This document shows, piece after piece, positions 54,822 to 63,477 of a DNA stretch of 64,000 bases. Origin of the DNA: Caldilineaceae bacterium (lineage in GTDB: Bacteria > Chloroflexota > Anaerolineae > Caldilineales > Caldilineaceae); contig JAPKMW010000031.1 of the NCBI GenBank assembly GCA_026645575.1, positions 31,425 through 95,424 of the forward strand. The letters are read 5' to 3'. The translations under genes and the position numbers were made by a program. The notes under the pieces are model-generated. The model saw nothing but the letters and a program-made list of their open reading frames with translations, ran no database searches and had not been told where the DNA came from. The first letter of the stretch is position 1. Each line of letters starts with the position of its first letter.

Positions 54822-56279
54822 TCAATTGGGTTCAGCCACTGAAGTTATACTATGATTGGGATCTACCTGAACTGGTGCCAATCGTAGTCGAACCACAAAA
54901 GTACTTCCTTTACCAGGTACGCTTTCTTCAAGGTCAAGTGAGCCTCCAAGCCGATCAATGATTCTTTTACAGAGCCATAGACCCATACCATGGCCATTTT
55001 CTTTTGTTGTAAAAAATAGACCAAAGAGCTTATCATGGTGAATTGGTTCTATGCCTATACCAGTATCTGCGACACGAATTGTGACCCATTTATCATTTTC
55101 GATTGTGCTTCGAAGAGTGATCTGTCCACTTCTTGCCGTAGCATGTATGGCATTTATGATGAGATTTTCAAAGACACTGCTTAGAGCCTGTTGGTTGCCT
55201 TTCACCCATTGAGTTTGGTAGGGAATGTCAACTATGAGTTTAGTGGCAGAAGGGAAAGCGATCTTTTCTTCTACGGCTTTGATAACCTTAGTTAAATCGG
55301 TATTTACGATTTCCCATGATATAAACTGGTTACGCATCCCCTGAAGAACCTCAGTAGATCGCGTTAAGTACGTGTCCACCATTTCTAGGTATTTAGATGG
55401 ATTTTTGTCTTGTTTGGATAAACGAACAAGTTCCCGCGCAGATATAATGCTATTGCTTAAATTGTGCAATAAGTCATTCATGAATAGTTCATTATCGCTA
55501 GAAAGATGAGTTTCTTGTTCCTCACTGCCTGGTATCAGTACTTCAGCATTTGCTTCATCTTCACTGGATAAAGTACCTTCTTTCTTAACTGAATCTTCTC
55601 CTGGTAAACCTACAGCCGATCTTTGGTCTTCGTCTAGATTAGTAAGCCCTTCTTTTAGCGCATAGAGAGCCGCCTGTGTACGATTTGTTAAATGCAACTT
55701 ACTCAGTATATTAGATACATGAGTACGCACAGTTCGCTCGCTCATGAATAGTGCATTAGCAATGTCTTGGTTTGAATAACCACGTGCAACAAATATTAAA
55801 ATCTCAATTTCTCGTTCTGTTAATGGTTCATCGGCTAGCGGTAAATTAGAAGGGCGATTCAATTCTCGAATTAATTTGCGTGCAATAGCAGGATGAAGGG
55901 ATGATTCGCCACGATAAACATCATGAATGGCCACCAATAGCTCTCTAGCTGAACTCTCTTTTAACAGATACCCCAAAGCCCCAGCTTTTATCGCAGCAAA
56001 CACCTTTGCATCATCTGAATAACTAGTTAGCACCAAAATTCGGGCATCAGGATCTTCATTTTTAATCTCTTCAATAGCTTCGATACCAGTTTTGTTAGGC
56101 ATCATTAGATCCATTAAAATGACATCAGGCTTTAAAGTTTGAGTTTTAAAGACTGCTTCAACTCCATCAGCCGCTTCATCAACTATTTCTATGTCATCTT
56201 CAGCTTCAAGAAGCGCTCGTATACCACCTCTCACAACGTGATGATCATCAACGATTAAGATGCGGATTTTCTCACTCAC
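54822..56279 (-). CDS. Receiver-HTH-histidine kinase fusion
   Basis: A 485-residue protein with a GTG start and GGAGG 6 nt upstream. Residues 1-125 are a receiver (ILIVDDHHVVRGG, VILMDLMMPNKTG, VLTSYSDD, GYLLKESS). Residues about 150-215 are a LuxR/NarL HTH (LTEREIEILIFVARGYSNQD, SERTVRTHVSNIL). A linker leads to a kinase with LLHNLSNSIISAREL (likely phospho-His) and an HATPase domain: N-box ENLIINAIHA, G1 DTGIGIE, G2 GHGMGLWL. The usual order puts the kinase first and separates it from the DNA-binding regulator; here a full NarL regulator precedes its own kinase. It lies 35 bp before the receiver-ATPase gene. Confidence 0.88.
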   Translation of the reverse strand: MSEKIRILIVDDHHVVRGGIRALLEAEDDIEIVDEAADGVEAVFKTQTLKPDVILMDLMMPNKTGIEAIEEIKNEDPDARILVLTSYSDDAKVFAAIKAGALGYLLKESSARELLVAIHDVYRGESSLHPAIARKLIRELNRPSNLPLADEPLTEREIEILIFVARGYSNQDIANALFMSERTVRTHVSNILSKLHLTNRTQAALYALKEGLTNLDEDQRSAVGLPGEDSVKKEGTLSSEDEANAEVLIPGSEEQETHLSSDNELFMNDLLHNLSNSIISARELVRLSKQDKNPSKYLEMVDTYLTRSTEVLQGMRNQFISWEIVNTDLTKVIKAVEEKIAFPSATKLIVDIPYQTQWVKGNQQALSSVFENLIINAIHATARSGQITLRSTIENDKWVTIRVADTGIGIEPIHHDKLFGLFFTTKENGHGMGLWLCKRIIDRLGGSLDLEESVPGKGSTFVVRLRLAPVQVDPNHSITSVAEPN

Positions 56280-56494
56280 AATGATCCTCCACGCTTATAC
56301 CCAAAAGCACATGGATTTTAATAGATTTTTTGCAAGCTAGCTCGTGCTTTTCACATTGTATAGTAGTCGCTAACACAGGTCATAACATCCTTTACTCAGA
56401 AACTGAACGCAAACTTTAATCTATTCCTCAACACCACTAATAAATTTGCCCTATCTGAATCAAGAAATTTTCTATAAGATAATCGGCATCAACG
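56280..56494. other. AT-rich 215-bp gap
   Basis: This is the only large gap inside the minus-strand series besides the one near 59.8 kb. It may hold a separate promoter for the two-component half of the operon; I see no clear elements. Confidence 0.4.
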
Positions 56495-58108
56495 CTACGT
56501 ACAACCCAATGTCCGTTGCTCTGCTTCATAGGTTGCCAGTTGCGTACGCAGATCGGCGATCTCCCGTTCAGCACGGTGCTTTACCTTGGGATCACTGGTC
56601 AGTTGTCGTTGATCTTCGTACTCTTTAATCAGTTGTAGCGTATCATGTACATGTGCAGCCAGATCTTCACAGCGTCTTCGTTTACTGACATCACTTCCCG
56701 TTTCGACGACGTCAGCAGACGCACTAGCCAATTGTTGGTTAACCTGTGCATGATCCCCGATGATGACCCCTTGTCCGGTGTGGATGTTGATGATGTACTT
56801 GGCCTCATCGCTTGGTACAGGTTGTACTGTTTTTCCCTGCTCAGCCTCTGGTTGCTCAATTCCTGCTTTCATAGCATAGTAATGCATGAGGCGTTGCGTA
56901 AGACGATTGTACTCAGATTCACTGGTGAACTTGAGCCGATCCAACAAGAACTCACGGATCTTGTCGTGAAATTTGAGGCCATTTGCGTGTCGTTCAACAA
57001 AGGAATGTCGGCGTAGTTTCTCATAGACCTGACGGGCGTCCGTCAAGTTGACCTCCAGAATTGTACTGATGGTTTCCGGATCAAACCAGCGCGCAATCAC
57101 GCCCTTCTCTAAAAATGCTTGCACTTCTGTCACGCGCTCCTCACGCAGAATGCGCTCCAATAGTTTCGTAGCAATCAGATCACGGTCGGCACTGCTCTCT
57201 AGGGTGCCAAGCTTCTCCCAACCGCCGGCCTCACGCGCGAGATGACGCACAAGCACCAACAAGAGTGGGTATCCACCCGTATAGCGATAGACCTGATCGA
57301 GGGCGACGGGATCGGTCAAACCGAAGTGGCGCAAGTACGCTTTGGCCTCTGTCTCCCCCAACTCCGGCAGTGGCATCGTATAGACGGTAGTCTCGTGTTC
57401 ATTCCAATCGAAGTTGACTTTGTGCAGTTGGTTGCGTCCCAGAATGACAAGCCGGACATCCGCAGGCAATCCAGCCACGAGCGTCCGGCAAACCCAGTCG
57501 TCCAACCCCTCTATCTCCTCATAGGTGTCAATCAGCAGCGCAATCGGATGCTTCACCGCTTCCATCCCTGCGGTCAACCCTTCAAGAAAGTTAGCAGTCA
57601 GCGTGCGCTCAATGCTACGGAGGTACCGTTCCAGCGCGAAACGGTTGCTGACTTTGCTTTTGACCTCTTCCGTCACGGCGCTGTCCAGGCTATTCAAGAT
57701 GGCGGCAAAGCTAGCGGGATCTTTTACATTCCCCACCACATCGAAGAGGGATTGAATGCCGCCACCTTGCTGGAGTACCTGATTAACGACGACATAGCCG
57801 TTAAATGCTTGGCTAAAGGGACGAAAAGCGTCTTCTAATTTTTCACCCGCTTCGGTCTGCAACAATCCTTCCATAAAGCCATAAAGGAGACGGTCTGACG
57901 TCAAGTCGAGTCGATTGCCATCCACGCTGGACATGGGCGTCTGTTTGCTCACGGCGTGATCGAGTAGTTTTTGACCAACCACGGTTTTCCCGATACCGCC
58001 AGGGCCATAGATATTCAGTAAACGATAATCAGTCTGTCCGGCCAAAAATTGGTCAAACCGATCAACTTCTTCCTGACGACCGACGATAAATGGTTTTGCT
58101 TGGGCCAT
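56495..58108 (-). CDS. STAND (NB-ARC-like) NTPase with coiled-coil adaptor
   Basis: A 537-residue protein closely related, over its first about 400 residues, to the STAND part of the giant vWA fusion (shared IYGPGGIGKTVV, NQVLQQGGGIQ, DWVCRT, KVNFDWNEHE, YPLLLVLVRHLAREAGGW, GLKFHDKIRE). Walker A is at about residues 35-42. The C-terminal tail differs: a NIHTGQGVIIGDHAQVNQ strand motif common before or after STAND modules, then the coiled-coil adaptor HDTLQLIKEYEDQRQL. It lacks vWA and HTH parts. It could act as an adaptor or decoy for the giant protein. Confidence 0.85.
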   Translation of the reverse strand: MAQAKPFIVGRQEEVDRFDQFLAGQTDYRLLNIYGPGGIGKTVVGQKLLDHAVSKQTPMSSVDGNRLDLTSDRLLYGFMEGLLQTEAGEKLEDAFRPFSQAFNGYVVVNQVLQQGGGIQSLFDVVGNVKDPASFAAILNSLDSAVTEEVKSKVSNRFALERYLRSIERTLTANFLEGLTAGMEAVKHPIALLIDTYEEIEGLDDWVCRTLVAGLPADVRLVILGRNQLHKVNFDWNEHETTVYTMPLPELGETEAKAYLRHFGLTDPVALDQVYRYTGGYPLLLVLVRHLAREAGGWEKLGTLESSADRDLIATKLLERILREERVTEVQAFLEKGVIARWFDPETISTILEVNLTDARQVYEKLRRHSFVERHANGLKFHDKIREFLLDRLKFTSESEYNRLTQRLMHYYAMKAGIEQPEAEQGKTVQPVPSDEAKYIINIHTGQGVIIGDHAQVNQQLASASADVVETGSDVSKRRRCEDLAAHVHDTLQLIKEYEDQRQLTSDPKVKHRAEREIADLRTQLATYEAEQRTLGCT

Positions 58109-58140
58109 AGGTTTCCGTCTTTCAGTTAATAATAACCATT

Positions 58141-59751
58141 TTACACTTTTTCGTTGCGTTCTTCTGAATTTATCGTATGAGCTTGTTGAAAGTAAACATT
58201 TGCTTCAGAATACTGCTTTGTATATAAAGCTTGAATTTCAAGCTGCTGAAGAACTTCAATTGTTAGGGATTTATCAGATATCTCAAGTGAGATAGAGAGT
58301 GCTTCAAGAAAACGATCTTTCGCAATTTGCTGCTCTCCGAGCTGGAAACTTAATTTGCCCATCTCAAACAGAATTTGTGCGACTTTAGGTTTGGCGCTCA
58401 TCTCTTGGCAATAAATTAAGCTTTCGGAATAGTAATTTTGTGCATTATGAAAGTCTTCATGTCTGGAGTACAGATTACCGAGTCTAAACATACAATCGGC
58501 CATTAGTGGCTTGCTACCTACCTCCTGGGCAAGATTTAATGACTGGTGAAAATAAGAATTATTATCCTCAACACCTTGTTCAATAGCGAGTCTTCCCAAC
58601 TCGTATAGGACTTCTGCCTTCTTGATCTTACTCTTTGTCGCTTGGAAAATTTTGAACGCTTGGTAAAGATAATCATGAGCTCTACTATACTCATGAAGTT
58701 CAATATAGGTTCGGCCTAGGTTAGTGTGGGTATCAGCCAATCTTGGTTTATTTTTTAGCTTTTCATAAATACGACATGCTGCCTCAAAATGACCAACACC
58801 TTTGCCGACCTGATCTCGATCAAGTTCTATAAGTCCTCTTTGCAATAAAACGTCTCCTAAATCTTCCCTGCTTGTAAGTTCATCAAAAATACTTTCGGCA
58901 GCCTCATAAAAGGTTAGCGCTTTATCGCCATATCCTAGAATTCTATTAGTCATTCCTAGACGCTGAAGTACTCTTCCCTGTAGGAGTCGAGATATACTCT
59001 GTTCATGCAGAAGACCTAGTAGCATACATTCTGCAGTTGTATAGTCACCTTGTTCATATGAAACTGTAGCAAGATGATACTTAGCTTCAGTTTGGAGGCG
59101 TCGATGCCCTATACTTATGCTATTAGCCTCTTGAATAACTAACCCGTAACTCTGCAAGGCAGCCCTGTAATCCCCTTGATATTGGTAAACAAGCCCTAGC
59201 CTATAGCGCCCCTGTACAGCCCTTTCAGCATCATTAGTTGCCTCTATACTTTGGGTATACATCTGAGTTGAAGCTTCATAATTACCTTGGATCTCAAATA
59301 TCTGACCAAGGTCATTTAAGCACATTGATACTTGGTTTCCATCATCCAACTTTTCGGCTATTTCCAAACTTGCAAGTATATTTTTGCGGGACTGTTCGTA
59401 ATCACTTAATACACGATGCAACTGTCCAATATAGAACAAAACTTGTGAAACTCTACTATCATCGGCGAGTGAGCGCCAAGTTTCCAAACATGTAGTAAAA
59501 CGTGAAATTGCAGTTTCCCACTCTTCAAGTATCATATGGAAAAGTGCCTCGCAATATATGATAGTTGCCATATTCTTGGGCGAGGGCTGTAATGATGACT
59601 TTGCTACTCGGAGCAGCATCTTGCACAGATCAAAGTTAAGCCGATCTAGAGCAGTATTATATAATCTGACCCATTCTTCAAGCCCTTTTATTTCATCTTG
59701 AATAAGCCACATGCGAATAAACTCTAGCTCATAGTAGAAGCCACGCTCCAC
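58141..59751 (-). CDS. AT-rich TPR-repeat protein
   Basis: A 536-residue protein with a GTG start; AAGGAGAAAG lies upstream. It has the island-type N-terminal domain (YYELEFIRMWLIQDEIKGL, LCKMLLRVAKSSLQPSP) and about nine TPRs. It has more Lys/Ile/Asn codons and a clearly lower GC content than the other TPR genes, suggesting a different origin or long divergence. The stop is 32 bp before the STAND gene. Confidence 0.85.
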   Translation of the reverse strand: MERGFYYELEFIRMWLIQDEIKGLEEWVRLYNTALDRLNFDLCKMLLRVAKSSLQPSPKNMATIIYCEALFHMILEEWETAISRFTTCLETWRSLADDSRVSQVLFYIGQLHRVLSDYEQSRKNILASLEIAEKLDDGNQVSMCLNDLGQIFEIQGNYEASTQMYTQSIEATNDAERAVQGRYRLGLVYQYQGDYRAALQSYGLVIQEANSISIGHRRLQTEAKYHLATVSYEQGDYTTAECMLLGLLHEQSISRLLQGRVLQRLGMTNRILGYGDKALTFYEAAESIFDELTSREDLGDVLLQRGLIELDRDQVGKGVGHFEAACRIYEKLKNKPRLADTHTNLGRTYIELHEYSRAHDYLYQAFKIFQATKSKIKKAEVLYELGRLAIEQGVEDNNSYFHQSLNLAQEVGSKPLMADCMFRLGNLYSRHEDFHNAQNYYSESLIYCQEMSAKPKVAQILFEMGKLSFQLGEQQIAKDRFLEALSISLEISDKSLTIEVLQQLEIQALYTKQYSEANVYFQQAHTINSEERNEKV

Positions 59752-59909
59752 AACTTTCTCCTTTCTGCCATAAAGCGCCCTAGAATATAAGATTAAATTG
59801 AATGCTTATGACCTAACATCATTCTCTACCTGTTGTACTAATCTCTACTTGCTATACTAAATGATCGAGCAAAGTTAAATTGTCTCCTTGGGCGGCAGTG
59901 ATTGCATCA

Positions 59910-61415
59910 TCAACCTTCTCCAGTGCAGTTAAGGGTGTCTTTGCAGTAGTAAGTTTGCCAAGCAGCCTCTGCTTTGGAATACTCTTCCCGTTCCTCATAA
60001 AGGATACCCAGGTTGTGTAACGCATTGCCAGTCAGATCGGCTGCGCCGTGGGCTTGGCTAATCGCAAGTGTCTCTTCAAAATAACCCTGGGCCGCCGCAC
60101 TGTCGCCGCGATTACGGGCCAGTTCACCCAAATTGAGCAAAGTGCTGGCTTCCCCATAGGGGCTGCCGAGCTGGCGATGTAGGGCCAAGCTTTCCTGGTA
60201 GACGATAGCCGCCTTGTCCCACTGCCCCAAATCACTGTAAAGCACGCCCATATCATTCAGTGATTGCGCCAGCGTATAGGGATCGTCAAGCCGTTTTGCT
60301 TCTGTGACGGCTTGTTCGTACCATTGGAATGCAGTCGGATAATCGCCACGCGCCTGCGCCAAGCTGCCCAAACTGTGACAGACTTGCATAGCGGCATCAA
60401 GCTGCTGCAATGCACGGAGCATGGTCAATGCCTGTTGATAGTGTTGCTCGGCCTCCACCCAACGACCAGCATCTTGCGCCAGGATCGCCAGATTATTCAC
60501 GGTGCGTGCGGCGCCGCCTTCATCGCCGGCATCTTGAAAAAGAGTTAGGGCCGCCGCATGAAAACGCTGTGCCTCTTCCCGTTGGCCCTGGGCGCGCCGG
60601 AGGATGCCCAGCGTGTTTAATACATTAGCTTGCCCTAGATAATCGCTCAGGGCTTGATGGAGCCGCAGCGCTTCGGTCAACGCTAGGTTGGCAGCTTGCC
60701 ACTGATTGCGGCGGTAGTCGACAAGCGCCGCATTATGGAGGAGGTCGGCCAAAGCATGGGCATTATTCAAAGCGCGTTGCAGGGCAATGCTCTTTGTGTA
60801 GAGATTGGCTGCTTCTTCCCACTGCCCCTGTGACTGGCGTACGCCGGCTAGGGCAGCCAGCGCCGTGGCGGCACCAGGTTGATCCGTCAACTGCTCATAG
60901 AGCGTAAGTGCGCGTTGATAGGCTTCTTCCGCCGCGGTCCAGAGCGCTTGGTCGTCATAGAGATTGCCAAGGTTAATCAGATTTGAGGCAATGGCTGCCG
61001 GATCAGCAAGCGCCTCAAACATGGCTTGCGCCTGGTGTAGATAAGCTTCTGCGGCTTGTCCATCACCGTTCAAATTGGCCAACAAGCCGAGATGGCCGAG
61101 GGTCCGGGCCTGGCCATGGTGATCACCCAGTTGTTCATAACTGGTGAGAAGCGTAGCAAAGCTCTTTGCGGCTTCGTCCCATTCATGGGCATGGAGGTAA
61201 ATTAAGGCACTTTGTTCACGCACTTGGGCGCGACCGGCTGGTGATAGTGGCCACCCTTTTGCCACATTGAGCAAACACCGACAATCTTCTAGCAAGTAGG
61301 CATCGCGAAAAACGCTTATCGCGGCAGCCCAGGCAGTCAACCCCTCGGCTTCGTTAGCCAGGATGCATAAGCGTAGATACTCAATGTCGTAGGTAAGGTC
61401 ATCCAGCCGATTCAT
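59910..61415 (-). CDS. TPR-repeat protein, first gene of the minus-strand series
   Basis: A 501-residue protein. I start at the ATG at 61415 with GGAG 7 nt upstream (the frame opens at a TTG 12 bp earlier). The N-terminal domain (YDIEYLRLCILANEAEGLTA, CRCLLNVAKGWPLSPAG) fits the island pattern, and about ten TPRs with consensus A-L-x-L-Y/H follow. It is divergent from the integrase, and the 270-bp gap between them should contain promoters for both. Confidence 0.85.
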   Translation of the reverse strand: MNRLDDLTYDIEYLRLCILANEAEGLTAWAAAISVFRDAYLLEDCRCLLNVAKGWPLSPAGRAQVREQSALIYLHAHEWDEAAKSFATLLTSYEQLGDHHGQARTLGHLGLLANLNGDGQAAEAYLHQAQAMFEALADPAAIASNLINLGNLYDDQALWTAAEEAYQRALTLYEQLTDQPGAATALAALAGVRQSQGQWEEAANLYTKSIALQRALNNAHALADLLHNAALVDYRRNQWQAANLALTEALRLHQALSDYLGQANVLNTLGILRRAQGQREEAQRFHAAALTLFQDAGDEGGAARTVNNLAILAQDAGRWVEAEQHYQQALTMLRALQQLDAAMQVCHSLGSLAQARGDYPTAFQWYEQAVTEAKRLDDPYTLAQSLNDMGVLYSDLGQWDKAAIVYQESLALHRQLGSPYGEASTLLNLGELARNRGDSAAAQGYFEETLAISQAHGAADLTGNALHNLGILYEEREEYSKAEAAWQTYYCKDTLNCTGEG

Positions 61416-61687
61416 CACCAACTCCAACGGGAGATATTGTTCCCGGCAATGAAGTTATATCATGGACGCGTTTCTTTATCGAAATCTTACCACAAAGCCA
61501 GTCGGTACTCAAGCCTTTATTGAGATGGAAAATAGGCGCGATCAATTGGTTTGAGAGTAAGCCGTAAACGGCAGGAACTAGCAACATAACATACATTATG
61601 TTGCTAGTTTGGCTCATATGTGCTACGATTTGACCACATAAATCGTCCATAAGCCCAGAAAAACTGGCAACATAATCATAAACGCAC

Positions 61688-62596
61688 ATGACAACTGCGA
61701 CTACCTACCCAACTTTCTTCATTGATCACTGGCTCGCCGATCTACGTAGGCGCGGCAAGAGTGAACACACCCTCAGCGCCTATCGCCGTGCGTTGAATCA
61801 CTTTGTAGGTTGGAGTGAAGGTGCGTATGGTCAACCGTTCGACCCGGCCCATGTCATCACACGTGATGTGCGTGACTGGAAGAGCTATCAACAGACAGTC
61901 GAAAAAACGGCGCCGGCCACCATCAATCAGCGCTTGACCGCCGTTACGCAATTTTTTGCCTGGGCCACGGCACAGCGGCACGTCCGCAGCGATCCGACAA
62001 CCGAGGTCAAAACGCTGGCGCGACCGCCGCGCAAACCAAAGGCCCTAGCCGAGACAGCTCTGCGCCGGCTGTTACGCGCCGTCCATGCCGATGGAAACCT
62101 ACGTGATATTGCCATGATCGAACTATTCGTAGGAACGGGGCTGCGCGTCGAGGAATTGTTGACGTTACAAGTGGATGATCTGGTGCTCAACCCGCGCTCT
62201 GGTTACGTCAAGGTACGTAAGAGCAAACATGGCAACCCACGCACCGTGCCACTGACAGCGCAAGTGCGCAATACCCTTGCCGCCTATCTCCAAAGCCAGT
62301 CCAACGGGGAAACGGCCGGAGTGGCGGTCTGGTGGGGAGAACGCGGGCCATTGCGCGATCGCAGCGCCGTTAACCGCTTGCTGACCAAGTATAGCCGCCA
62401 AGCTGGTATTGAAACCCTGAGCCCCCATACCCTGCGCCATACCTTCGCCACGCGCTACCTCAAAGCCAACCCTGATGACTTACGCGGGCTAGCCGCGCTG
62501 TTAGGCCATAGCAACATAAACACAGTAATGATCTACACTGAACCAGGGTTGGATGACTTGGTTGAGCGTATGGAACGCATGGAGGTCGGCGGATGA
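61688..62596 (+). CDS. Tyrosine recombinase (XerC/D-like integrase)
   Basis: A 302-residue recombinase. The N-terminal SAM-like domain has WLADLRRRGKSEHTLSAYRR. The catalytic domain has Arg in GTGLRVEELL, Lys in KSKHGNPR, H-x-x-R in SPHTLRHTFATRY, His in LLGHSNINTV and the nucleophile Tyr in VMIYTEP, so it looks active. Size and sequence resemble chromosomal XerC/D-type and small-element integrases. The position at the island border suggests it mobilises or maintains the island, but no attachment site was identified. Confidence 0.9.
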   Translation: MTTATTYPTFFIDHWLADLRRRGKSEHTLSAYRRALNHFVGWSEGAYGQPFDPAHVITRDVRDWKSYQQTVEKTAPATINQRLTAVTQFFAWATAQRHVRSDPTTEVKTLARPPRKPKALAETALRRLLRAVHADGNLRDIAMIELFVGTGLRVEELLTLQVDDLVLNPRSGYVKVRKSKHGNPRTVPLTAQVRNTLAAYLQSQSNGETAGVAVWWGERGPLRDRSAVNRLLTKYSRQAGIETLSPHTLRHTFATRYLKANPDDLRGLAALLGHSNINTVMIYTEPGLDDLVERMERMEVGG

Positions 62597-62637
62597 AAAA
62601 TGCGGTTTCTGGCAGTTAATCCATTAGTCCGACACCC

Positions 62638-63477
62638 CTACTCATCGGGGAGAAGCTCCGTGTCATCAACACTGCACTCCTTTGCAGAAAGGTTCGTGCG
62701 TTCTTCAAGATTGCCACCATCTGAGTCATCATGAATGCTTGCACAAAACTGGGCGAAATGCGCAATGGCTGGCGCACTCCATTCACGCCAAGCTTCATCC
62801 TGGAGTTGATGGAGCAGTTGTTGGCCGCAAGCCAAAGCGCTGGCGTGCTCTCCAGCATTGACCAACTGTTGCAGATCTGCGGTTACTTCGGCCACAAAGG
62901 CTTGATATTTTTGTTGATTGTTATCTTGTAACGTCAGCAAGATAGCCAAGCCAAAGTAATTGAATGCACCAAGCTTGCCCTGCTGCTGAAACGCCAAGCC
63001 AATCAACCAGGCAATGTTGTAGAGCCAACGACCAAACTCATTTTCAAAAGCATTCTCCCAGGCCGGTTCGAGGATAGGCAGCACTTGCTCATAGTGACCT
63101 TGATGATAGGCCAACAGACCAAGTTTATAGGTGGTTTCGCATTGGGCTAATTTGTCTCCGCGCTGTTGTTGGAGCATAAGCGCCTGTTGCAGATAGGCTT
63201 CTGCTTGCGGCCAGCGCCCCTGACTGGTGCGCAGCGTACCCAATGCCGCCAATACCGAATCCTGAATGCGCATATTTTGCTCTTGCCGGCCAATCGCCAA
63301 TGCGGTTTGATAGAGCGTTTCAGCCTGCTCAAACTCACCTAGATTGCGATAGCTGGAGGCGACATTGACCAATGTCGAGGCTTCACCGAGTTTGTCCTGG
63401 ACCTGCCGATAGAGTGATAAGGCCCGTAGGTGACTATTTAGTGCTGTCTCCTCAGTTCGACTTTGTACATTTCCAAG
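62638..63477 (-). pseudogene. TPR-repeat gene truncated at 5' end by transposase
   Basis: The minus-strand frame is open from the stop at 62638 back to 63477 and encodes TPRs (LGNVQSRTEETALNSH, LYRQVQDKLGEASTLVNVA, YRNLGEFEQAETLYQTALAI). No start or N-terminal domain is present. Immediately upstream, in the same frame, lies the stop codon of a transposase. The C-terminal region differs from the island's other TPR proteins (ALACGQQLLHQLQDEAW). The missing 5' part may lie beyond the insertion, outside the window. Confidence 0.75.
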
